From: Chinchilla lanigera
Taxonomy: Eukaryota > Chordata > Mammalia > Rodentia > Chinchillidae
Length of the DNA: 64,000 nucleotides
Reading direction: 5' to 3'
Assembly: GCF_000276665.1 (NCBI RefSeq)
Contig: NW_004955460.1
Span: 2,693,909-2,757,908, forward strand
Shown: piece by piece, positions 49,403 through 59,115 of the stretch
Layout: each line of letters opens with the position of its first letter
Position numbering within the stretch: the first letter of the stretch is position 1
The notes under the pieces: model-generated
What the model was told of the DNA's origin: nothing
The model's input: only the letters and a program-made list of their open reading frames with translations
The model's database searches: none
Made by a program: the position numbers and the translations under genes

Positions 49403-49860
49403 AATATGTCAGGATCAAGACTTTAGTAAGTAGCCACTTGAAATTCTGTCAGCATATTTGCCCTCTTGAATCATTCACTATAGCAACACACATGCACACA
49501 CACACACACACGCATGCATACACACACTTTAATACCTACAATGCATTCACAACCTACACATATAAGCATGCATACATACACCTATGCACATATGCAGATA
49601 AAGACACACACACAGGCACTACTTTGTATTGCTATTTTTAATCTACATCCTTAGCCGAAGCTTCCTCTCGGAAGTCAGAACTGATTCTCTGGCTATCAGT
49701 GAAGCCAACATCAAGACACAACTGTCCCCTTATTTGGACCCAGACTTGTGGGTTCAGCCAAATTGTTTTTGGTTTGTCTATGAACTTGGTTATGGATCCC
49801 AAGAGGAGGAACTGAAATCATCAAACTAATTTCACATCGTGTACAAAGAAGAGCACAGTA
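49403..49860 (+). repeat. Diverged duplicate segment, copy B
   Basis: Partner of 48050-48745. It lacks the SINE and L1 inserts but contains an expanded CA/CATG-rich block at 49494-49620. Shared blocks appear in the same order and orientation. Confidence 0.65.
49494..49620 (+). repeat. (CA)n-rich imperfect microsatellite
   Basis: ACACAC runs are interspersed with CATGCATACA-type units over about 125 bp. Copy A has a shorter version at 48142-48170. Confidence 0.85.
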
Positions 49861-50549
49861 CTACAATAAAAGAGCTTTGTGATTAGTTTACCAAGCCATC
49901 CAGCCCCATGTAAATGACCTGTGATAAATGACTGGTCAGCCAAAGGAACAGAAATCGTGTATTATTTCCGCAGTATGAAGTAAAATGCCATTTGTATTTA
50001 TCATCGTTCTGAAAGAGCACGGTACACTTGTGGGACAAAACTTTCTGAAAACACATAAGGGGGCTTCTTAGTAAAATGCACACACATACATATGCATAGG
50101 TAAGACTTTATCAGGTTCTTGGATTATCACTGTTGACTTGCAGATGATGTTATTATGCTAGAATCCGTATAACAAACTTACACAGAAATTTAAAAGAGCC
50201 GTGAATCCAGAAATATTTAAACAAGGTGAAGATCTTTTGTTTTCATTCAGAATTTTCATCCTGTGACTGAGAGTCACAACATATAATCAAAACTTTATCC
50301 TGACACATATCCTGATTTTGCATTCTCCTGCTTTATTTTACTTTTTCTTTTAGTTTCTCTGGATAAAAGGTGAATGTAGCTAAATAGGTAAGGGAAAGTA
50401 TTCTTGCCTAAATCATCCATGAATCGTAGGACAATCCTGCCTAGAGAGAATTGAAGTAATCACAGTGCAAATGAGACACTTAAATAAAATAATGTCTTAT
50501 AGTCCAAGGTTATCTAAATGAATTTACTATTAAAGACTCCGGATATCTG
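49861..50549. other. Unique AT-rich non-coding stretch
   Basis: No repeat or gene recognised. Confidence 0.4.
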
Positions 50550-50785
50550 CTATTCATCATCTTTTAAGCATTTATTATATGCAGGTAATTTACTGATCAC
50601 AATGGGAAACCGTGTTTCTTTGATAATGACAAATGGCTATGCAGCTGGTATTATTGTTTATATTTTATAAGTACAGAAACTGCTATTTCCTGGAGACTGA
50701 GTATCCAGGATCACAGAATCACGAAGCTGGGTTAAAACCCAGGCCCAGCAGACTCTCAGCCATGGCCTTTAGCTATTGAGAGCAC
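50550..50785 (-). mobile_element. MIR SINE
   Basis: 'agcatttattatatgcaggtaattt', 'ataagtacagaaactgctatttcc' and 'cacgaagctgggttaaaacccaggcccagcagactc' are reversed MIR blocks in order, near full length. Confidence 0.8.
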
Positions 50786-51500
50786 CGCTCTTTACAGAGG
50801 CTAAATATCCAAAGGAAGGCAGTGAGTTGGAGAGGCTGTGGGAAGGGGCCCAGTAGAGTGTGAGCTAATCAGGTCTTGAGCCTCATGAGGAATATAAGTA
50901 AAGACTTAAGAGGAAGAAGTTTCACTGGAACTAATGAAGGAGGATCCCTAGGCCCTGGAAAGAAGCTGGTTCTGGGAAATTTCCACACTAGACAAACTGG
51001 GGAATCATTATGTTTCCAGATGACTGGCAAATGATTCCAGTTCTAACTGTCTCCACTTGGCTTCCCCAGTCATTGGCTGAGCTGGGGCTGCTCTCAAGAA
51101 AGATAGAAGAATAAAATATGAAGTGAGACAGAGAAGGAACATAAAATATCATCGGTAAAGGGAACTGGGTGTAATTCAGGGAAGACAGTAGCTCCAAAGA
51201 CACAGTGTCAAGAAAAAAACAAGCTGATTCAAACAAGCTGCTCCAGGGTTGGAACAGCAGACACTTTTCCTGCAGCACACTCGCAGAGACTTTTAGCTGT
51301 GCACCCAAAGGTGCACCTGTGATTAGAGTCTTGGCGGCTGAATATATGTGGCTGCGTTACGGCAGATCTTAGTTGGAGAGGGTGGCACTGTTTACCCTGT
51401 TTTCTGTCCCATGAGATTATAGTTTTCTAACTTTACTCGCTTTAACTCTTTTTTTTTTTTTTTCTTATCTACTTTGCTCCAAACTTCCTAATAGAGTTTC
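50786..51500. other. Unique non-coding stretch
   Basis: The 106-codon minus frame (51308-50988) has no domain. A T-run at 51449-51463 precedes the LTR. Confidence 0.4.
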
Positions 51501-51874
51501 TGTAGTTGGGATCTTCAATATCCCCCAAAGGGTTAATGATGAAGGCGTGGGTGGCAGTCTATGCCACTGTTGGTGGTGGAACATTTAAGGGGTGTTACCT
51601 GGTTGGAGAGAGTCAGGTCTTAGGGGAGGTGCTTTTGAAAGGGACAAGGGACTCCAGCCCCAGCTCCTCCCACCCCCACCTCTCCTTCCTGGTTACCCAG
51701 AGGTGAGTACGTTTTCCACCTCCCTGTCCTGTCCCAGTGTGATGTCCTGTGCTGCTGCTACAGGCCTGAAAGCAACGGTCCCAAGTTCCCACAGACAGAA
51801 AACTCTGAAATCATGAACCAACATAAAACTTTCCTCCTTTAAGTTGATTTTTCTCTGATAGTTTTCTTTTTCAT
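51501..51874 (+). mobile_element. MaLR/ERVL-type solo LTR
   Basis: It starts TGTAGTTGGGATCTTC, then 'ggtgttacctggttgg', a C-rich pyrimidine middle ('ctcctcccacccccacc'), 'gaaatcatgaaccaacataaaac', and ends in a T-rich block abutting the MER5A-like element. Confidence 0.75.
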
Positions 51875-52052
51875 AATGGTGCTTCTCACACTTTAATGTG
51901 CCAACGAATCACTTAGGAAATATCATTAAAGCCCAGGTTCTTATTTATTAAGTCCTGGGTGGGAGTCTAAGCTTCTGTATTTTTAACAAGTCCTCTGCAC
52001 AACTTCCTGTACTTACAGATACCTCTGTTGAGGGACCATGCTTTGTACCACT

Positions 52053-52053
<1 letters not shown>
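51875..52053 (+). mobile_element. MER5A-like hAT-Charlie MITE
   Basis: It starts 'atggtgcttctcacactttaatgtgc' and ends 'accatgctttgtaccactg', with 'aatcacttaggaaat' and 'tatttttaacaagtcctc' between, the order of MER5A. The imperfect inverted ends (tggt-cttctca / tgtaccactg) are still visible. Confidence 0.7.

Positions 52054-52059
<6 letters not shown>

Positions 52060-52086
<27 letters not shown>
52060..52086 (+). repeat. (TG)n microsatellite
   Basis: About 13 TG units, sited between the MER5A-like MITE and an ID-like fragment. Confidence 0.95.
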
Positions 52087-52089
<3 letters not shown>

Positions 52090-52092
<3 letters not shown>

Positions 52093-52172
52093 CATTGTTG
52101 GTGACTGTCGAGCCCAGGACCTCACACATACAAGGAAAGTGTTCTACCACTGAAATACATACACTGCCTGCA
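52090..52172 (-). mobile_element. ID-like SINE fragment
   Basis: 'tgactgtcgagcccaggacctcacacatacaagg ... taccactgaaatacatacac' is a diverged reverse complement of an ID/dID half. The TG array sits at its tail end. Confidence 0.6.
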
Positions 52173-52960
52173 CCATCTCTTTGAATAGTGGGTTTCTAAA
52201 AACTAAAATAGTCCTAAAAGAGAATGAAAACTATTACTCTTTCAAGAAAACAGCATTTTTCTCCATCTTTCACCTCCCACCTTCTAGCTACAGCTCCTTC
52301 TCTGTATGCTCTAATTTGTGGCTTAGGTGGAAGGAGACACACAGAGCCGGGAGGTAGCACCCCAGATCTCAGGGTTGTTGATCTCCCCCTCTTCCAGTGC
52401 CTGCTTTCCCGCCTGTCTTCCTCCCTCTGCTGATCCCATCTGGATGGCCGGGCTTCCTCCCTGTCCAGAGGGAATTCTCCACAAACAGCTGTTTCCTTCC
52501 CATGCTCATCAACCAGCGTTCTTATAGAATCATTGTGATCTAGAGCTTGGAAAAAGGCATGAGAAGTCAGCTGGCCGAGGCTTCTGCCGGCAGTAAGGGG
52601 ATGTCCAAGTGCTCCAACAGGAGAGAGAGGGCCATTTTCCTCACTTAAACCACCATCTATTTTTTTTCCTAACTGTGCGTCTTTTCAGACATCAGTCTTG
52701 GGCCTGCTGCAGTTCGAGACTCAGTCATCCAGACCATATTTGGATGTCTTTGGTTCCAGGTCAAATATTCCAATTTAACACATTTATCCCATGATTTCCG
52801 AATGCTATCAAATGACACATCATTTTATTTTTTTTCCCTTTGTTTTTCTCTTTCAACCAATTTATTTAATGGGTCCAAAATGGGTGATTAGACCATGAAA
52901 ACATGTGGTACCCTAATTGGATTTTGAAAATGTGTAAACATGGCCCTCCAGTGGCCTGCT
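52173..52960. other. Unique non-coding stretch
   Basis: No gene recognised; short frames only. Confidence 0.4.
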
Positions 52961-52964
52961 ATTA

Positions 52965-53330
52965 CCATCTGGACCAAATATAAATTTCTGACCGTTGCCT
53001 TCCCACTGTCTCCCATCCAGCCGCACCCTACTCTACTCCCCTAGATCTTATTTACTTGTCCTCCTCGGGTCCCTCTTAGTTTTCAGAACCCTTTCCCCAA
53101 TTTCTACCTTAGGGCTTTTGTCTGAGCCAATCCTCAGAATAGAACCCCTTCCTACATTTCATTCCCTGTCCTTTCTGGGAGAGTTCAATTTCTCCTCACA
53201 GTCTCTATCTCAGAGACACACTTCCAAAACAAACCCTGTCTGTGCTTCAATCCACTGTCATTCCTTGTTCATTTTGATGTCTTCTGATTATTTAGGCAGT
53301 TTGTGTTTTACTCACATGTATTTATGAATC
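52965..53330 (-). mobile_element. L2 LINE, minus strand
   Basis: Reverse complement of L2 3' region: 'tctcccatccagccgcacc', 'ttagggcttttgtctgagcc', 'gaaccccttcctaca' and 'aatttctcctcacagtctc' appear in the order expected. Diverged; this explains the 110-codon plus-strand frame. Confidence 0.6.
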
Positions 53331-53892
53331 ATTAATAGGCACTAACTGTATGCTTCTCATGTATCAGAGTGTAATCCATTGAAGATCAAGAAGGCAACGT
53401 CTGTAATAGAGTCTATTTTACATTCACATTTAGGAAGGTGGAAAATGAACTGTAAACTCTCGCAAACAATAATCCCAGGTGGTGACAAAGTCTTGTTGAG
53501 TGGTACGAGGCTAAGTGGCAGGGGATGAGTTTACTTTTGATCTGAACTCTTCCTTTTAGAATGCACGCTAAAACAATCTTCCACATCCTGAGCAAATATA
53601 TGTTGACTCACTTGTTTGAAATATGCATATCAGCGGTAGCCTGTGAATAAAGTAGGTTGCCCGTGTCTCCAGGGAAGTTTCTTTCCTCAGGCCAGTCACT
53701 CCTGGGAAAATGCCACTGACTCATTGATGAGAAGGTACCTTTCTGTGATCTTCGGGATGACCCATAGCATCTCAAACTTCCATCAGACTCATCAGAAATC
53801 CTTGTTAAAAGTCTCTACCCAAGGGATCCCAATGCATTTGACATTCAGACCACATAGAAAACATTGCATTATACCTTTAAGTGACAATAGGC

Positions 53893-53990
53893 AAGATAGT
53901 GAGAGAAACAGATAGACGGATGGGTGGATGGAGAGGTAGATAGACGTGTGAGTGGAAGAAAAGGTGGATAGTAAATGGATACATGAATAG
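53893..53990 (+). repeat. Imperfect (GATA/GGAT)n block
   Basis: Degenerate GATAGA, GGATGG and GTGGATAG tetranucleotide-type repeats. Confidence 0.7.
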
Positions 53991-55859
53991 AACCACTGAG
54001 TCTGGGGGTTCTAAGTCAGCCAAATTCACAAAAGGATTCTAAGCAAGTAGGCACATGACACGGTGTATACCTTTGGGCCTCTAATCTTACCTACCCTCTG
54101 GCCCTCGGGCTTTGATTTGGGAAGGTAACTTCAGTTCAGACTCTTGCCTTTGACTCTTACAAAGAAACAGTTTATTCTTCAAGCTCTAAGTGTAAAAATC
54201 ACTTTGAGAATGAATAATTAGCATTGATTCTGTAAAATACAATCTTTTATTCAAGGTTCCATCATTTATCATGTACACGATAGTTTTAGAATCATATTTT
54301 TTCTGGAATCACTTTCAAGCCATGCTTACTTCTGTTCATGTAACAAGAATGTAATGCCACTGGGGGGAAAAGTTCTCTTCATGTTTTAGCAGGCTTCCAA
54401 GGACCCAATGAGTAGCAGACTCCCCCACCCATCTCACTGGGTAACTGAGGGGCAGCAATAAGTTCACATCATAACCAGCCTCCATCATACCAGAGCTTCC
54501 AGAGCTGAAGGAAGTTGTAAGACAAATGCCCAACAAGAGCATGTGAGAACTGCAGTTTGTGTGTCTGTTCTAATCCCTGGGCTAAAAACAGGAGGAGTAC
54601 CTTTTCTCTCCCAGAAGCAAAATGAGGGGGCTTCAGGAGAGCCATTCATAGTGACTGAGGGTTCTCCAAAATGGTAAATAGTATCCCATTTTCCAAACAG
54701 AGGCCTACCAAACTTCCAAAGCTAGCAGACTCAATATGTTTCCACAGAAGACGTGTGAGCAGGTTTCCTAGGGTGCTTGATGGGTAGCCCTGACGTGTGG
54801 CAAAATCACATGGGAATACACAAGCTGTAGTCGACTTTTAGTCTAGAAATTCCTGAAGGTGAGAGTATAAAAACTTGGGGGAACTGTGACAGGGATTCCT
54901 GGGATGAGAGAGGTGCTCCTCAATCCACCTAGCTTTATCCCGTGCTTGGAGGATGTGAAGGAAGACCCCAACCTTTCCTTGGCTCCATTTGAAGGAGTAC
55001 TGACATTAGTGGAGGGTCTGGAGCCATGGGCTCCTTTAGTTGCCACCAACCTGGGACTGGAGATTTCCACTCAGGGGAGATGATGGGCAAGACTGCATTG
55101 CACAGAGTGGAGTAAGCTGAAAAGCACCCACATACCCTGAGTGGGAAACACTCACCATAGGTGAGACCAGAAAAAAATCAGAATAATGCCAGAGGGCGTC
55201 CTTCCCAAGGGCATGTGGCCACTTAGCAAGGGATTTCTCATTCAGCCGGAGTCCTCCAAGCCTCTGCTGGCTCCCTGAAGGAGCTGGGTGTGGAGAAGAG
55301 GGGGGATAGATTTGCTCCCGAGCCAGATCTTGCCCCCCACCCTCTTTCAAAGGAGCCAGAGTCACAGCTCTGGGCTTAAATTGGATATGCAATTAAGGAT
55401 TTAAATTAAGCCACACTAAGTTTTAATTACCAAATGTGACCAGGAAGTTATGGAATACACCCAAGATTTTGTTAAGGAAAGAGAAAACAGCGGATTCTAC
55501 ATAGCACAATTGAACACAGTGATTTTTTTTAAAAAGTACAGAAGAGCGTTTTCATTTTTCTTTGGATTTCAACTGCGCTTCCTTTAAGACTCCATGAAAT
55601 GGGAAGAAATTGTTTAAAAGGAGAAAGGAACTAGGATGGCTAGTAGGGAAAAGGGGAAAAATGCATCAGTTATTCTATTAGTTTCTCTTAGTTCGTTAAA
55701 AAGGAAAGTTTGTGCTAATATTGACTGGAGAAATTTTTAGGCCTGTATCTTGTACCCTGAGGAACTGCTTTAAAGACAATAATGAGTAATGTATAACTAT
55801 TGTTCCTGGCCTCTGATTTTGTTATGAAATTTTGTTTTACCTTTTTCCATGAAAAAAAA

Positions 55860-56640
55860 AAAAAAGAAAAGAAAAGATTCCATTGTCCTAGAAGCCTTTA
55901 CTTACAGCAAATTCCGGACTGTCATGCTCAGATAATTCAAGGATGTTAATTTCCCTTTCTCCTTCTTTTTGCATATTTCTGGAGTTGCATAACGTCCTCT
56001 CACTCATTGATCATGCACATTAAATCTTTCACAAGAAGTTCAAAGTGAAGCATTTGGTCATTTGCAAGACAATCTCTCTGGCATTGATAACTTGTTCTCC
56101 AGAGTGAGTGAATTAGATGAAGTGCTAAAGCATTACATCTGGTTCCCTGGGCGACATCCTAAGACCAGCACACAGCAAGAACAGTACACTCTGGCCGGAC
56201 CCAGAGAGGAACCTGACAGCGAGCTCTCCCTCTGAATCTATACTTGTATTTACCTTTGTTTGTATTTTACCATTCTTATATATAAGCAGCTTTACTCTGG
56301 ATTAAGGAGGTCTTGAGGCAAAATGCTTTTGGAAAAGCCTGTTCAGTGAGGGCAAGCTCTATCAAACGCACAGGGTCATACAGACTGATCAGTACTAGAT
56401 CTCTGAATCGGGTTAGTGTGCAATTCGAGAAACAAGATCTGCCCTTTTTCCATAGGATGCCTGTCCTGCCAAAACTTTTGTTTTATGGTCAACAAAGTTA
56501 AAACAGAAAGAAAATACATTTAAAAATAAAATAACATTTGTTTCTGCTTCTTAAGCTTTGAAACAAAATGATGAATTCTTAAGCCTTATGCTTTTCCATA
56601 TCAATAAAATGAACATTTTTCCAGGAATCTCCCCGAGGCC
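55860..56640. promoter_or_regulatory. Candidate conserved non-coding region
   Basis: High-complexity, repeat-free DNA with no long frame, rich in short AT-core motifs. Called only because the surrounding window is dense in repeats and this interval is not. Inference; no comparison was possible. Confidence 0.2.
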
Positions 56641-57879
56641 CCTCTTCTTTAAATTTATGTCTGCCGTGTGAATAACTATCAAAGGTATATGTTCTAACAC
56701 AGAACCTTTCGCAGCAGTGGATAATCACGTAACTTCCCGGCATCATTTCACAATCTTAAAATATTTGTTCTTCAATCAGCCCACACAGTTGATCAATAAA
56801 TGCCACACTATGTGATCACAACAATGACTGCCAGGTGATGCAATCTTAAATTGTAGGGGGAGGGGATAAAGGAGAAGGAGAAGTACCCAAGACAGCACCC
56901 CGTGCTTTATAGCCAGAGGCCTTTCAGGTAGACTGGCTGACTTCCATCCAAAACTCATTCATATCTGGAAGCCTTTATTGTTGTCTTAAGCCTAGCAATC
57001 AATGACCACCACCCTCTAGAGATCCTGAAACTTGAAGCGAGCACATTTCTTTAAGCACCTTTGCAAAAGTACTTACTTTTCTGTGAGAACTCGCTGCCTT
57101 GACCTGGCTCCTGGAATTCATGGGAAGGGTAGAAAGTTGAGTTCAATACATGAATAACTTTCAGGAACCTCAGACTTCATTATTTGAGACGGCAACAGAC
57201 TTCTTTTTCCATTGTAAAAAGAAAAAAAAAAAAAGGATGAGGTATTTTGCAGTCAAATAGCTCTTCCAAAGCAGAGAATGAGAGCGTGCTGGCCTCTATA
57301 CCCACGTGAGCACCTCCAATTCTATACCTTGTTGGCTCAGAGCACCTTTGTTTGGAGTCCAGCTCCTGGTTGAGGGTCAGCTCATGAAAAAGAGAATGAG
57401 GTTCAAATTCTTTCATTAGTTTTGTCAGCGATTCCCTATGGTTGGCAATAAAAGAAAAACTTTTCTGGGGGATCAGGTTCTCACACGGAAACTTTGGATG
57501 GGACAACGCACTTGAAAAGCCAAGGCCATTTGCAACCCATTGTTCTAACCTGTTTCTAAACCGGGCTTTTGGCTATAGAACTTTAGAGCAAAAATTGGTG
57601 TGTCGTCCCACCACCACGGCTCACAGGCACCGGTAAGCATGTCTCTTTCAAATATGAATGCACAGAGACCTGGCATCTTAGATGAATTTCATACAGTATT
57701 GTACTTCGGGAGCCAGTGGGAGATAAATAAGTTTGTTTGGGAAGGTTGTCAATGAACATTGCAGCTTACCATAGACCTCTCGTGGAATGCTTGGAGGTCT
57801 GTTCCTGCAAAGTGAGAGCATAAAAGGAAGAGACAAGCTCAGGAATGATGCAGAAACTTGCTTAGAAATCATTACTGGG

Positions 57880-57992
57880 TTTGGGGCTGGGGATTTAGCT
57901 CAGCTGCACAGCGCCTGCCTGGCAAGCATGAGGTCGTGAGTTCGATTCCCGGTACCAGAAAAAACAAACAAACAAACAAACAACAAAAAAAT
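57880..57992 (+). mobile_element. ID SINE, plus strand, with 16-bp TSD
   Basis: A full-length ID in the direct orientation: GGGGCTGGGGATTTAGCTCAG, A box, 'gcctgcctggcaagcatgagg', B box 'gagttcgattcccgg', and a tail of AAAC repeats. The 16-bp target duplication AGAAATCATTACTGGG at 57864-57879 and 57993-58008 is perfect. It shares 'gcgcctgc' sites with the 11725 copy, so probably the same subtype. Confidence 0.97.
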
Positions 57993-58008
57993 AGAAATCA
58001 TTACTGGG

Positions 58009-58719
58009 GAAGGGAAGAGAATCTTCATAAAAGCAGTTTGCAGCTCTCTCTCTTCTCTCTCAGCAAGTTTTATTCTCTAATTTCCATGTGGGTCCTTTTA
58101 AGACTGACTACTGACCAGGCAGCTTGATGGAAAAAGGCCACAAGCTGAAAAATATGTCACTTTGCTGAATTCCAGTGGTACCTTCAAAATGGGGTATTGT
58201 AAATGGAGACAAAACCTGCAAAGGAGAAGTCACCATGTCTCTCTGGCTGAAGGAGCAAGTGGACCCTACAGAAAGGCACCACACCGTGTTTCTCCTTGGC
58301 CACTCGAACTCCCTGCCTTACTTAGGGAATACCCACCTTGCTTCCTGCTGGAGAACAAGGTCTGATACGGAGACTTCTCTTCTTTCCTCTCTGGGCCAAG
58401 CAAGAGGGGAGAACGTTCCACTCTCTACTGACACCCAAGTCCACAAAAGTGTATTTGGGGCAATCTGACTTTCTCTTCTGATTCTATACCAAACTCAGAT
58501 CAATCTAAGGGAAAACTTGTGCTTTTGTTCACAGATAGAATTGTCTCTCTGATTTTTGATATCACAGGATTCCTGAAGCTGTACTGGATCCATATCATAT
58601 TTTCCCAGAGGAAAAACTCAAAAATCAAGATGGAAAACAAGAGCAAAGAGGGAACACAGAAAGTATGTACTTGCCGAGGAGTTTTTGTCTGAATGCTCAT
58701 CGCTATTTGTTTTCACCAT
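58009..58719. other. Unique non-coding stretch
   Basis: Nothing recognised; overlapping 66-97 codon frames only. Confidence 0.4.
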
Positions 58720-58731
58720 AGAAGTTGGGTC

Positions 58732-58790
58732 TTTTTTTTTTTTTTTTTTTTTTGGATACCCAGTACCCAGTACCAAAAAAAAAAAAAAAA
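58732..58790 (+). repeat. T22-N21-A16 inverted homopolymer junction
   Basis: 22 T, then 21 bases containing two CCCAGTACC units, then 16 A. Either strand could fold into a T/A hairpin with a 21-base loop. The 'ccagtacc' plus A-run mimics the 3' end of a B1-dID or ID in the plus orientation. Confidence 0.95.
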
Positions 58791-59100
58791 CGGTCTTTCT
58801 TCTGAATTAATTATTCAATTGGTGGTTTGAAACCTCCTGATAAAATTAAGACATCTATAAACAGTTACTGGGTTTTGTTTTTGCTGTCTATGTATACACT
58901 CTGTAATTCTTGATTTAAATATAATTAATTGAAGGAAATACATCAAACAAACCCATCCACTCATCATTAGCTGTCACAGCATGAACAAAAGACAGAAAAT
59001 TTTTGTTTTTTTTTTTTGGTTTTTCTCCGGCACCGGGAACCGAACTCACGACCTTGCGCTTGCCAGGCAGGTGCTTTGCCGCTGAGTAAATCCCCAGCCC
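58735..59100 (-). mobile_element. Composite ID SINE insertion with extra 3' sequence
   Basis: The 15-bp sequence AGAAGTTGGGTCTTT occurs at 58720-58734 and 59101-59115. The second copy abuts the exact 5' end of a minus-strand ID (about 59019-59100); the first abuts a long T-run (58732-58753), the A-tail on the minus strand. Between the ID's own A-rich end (about 59005-59018) and that terminal tail lie about 215 bp of non-ID DNA and a T22-N21-A16 junction. The whole 366 bp therefore looks like a single target-primed insertion. The ID lacks one base in its A box. Confidence 0.75.
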
Positions 59101-59115
59101 AGAAGTTGGGTCTTT

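Larger units (their letters stand above)
53331..57863. other. Long repeat-poor unique stretch
   Basis: About 4.5 kb in which I recognise no interspersed repeat, only a GATA/GGAT-type block (53893-53990), a poly-A run (55851-55875) and a short A-run (57220-57233). Frames are at most 118 codons and overlap in several phases. Confidence 0.5.

Noticed and set aside
57883..57957. tRNA-like gene
   Set aside because: A and B boxes are present, but it is an ID SINE: no cloverleaf, flanked by target-site duplications and an A-rich tail.
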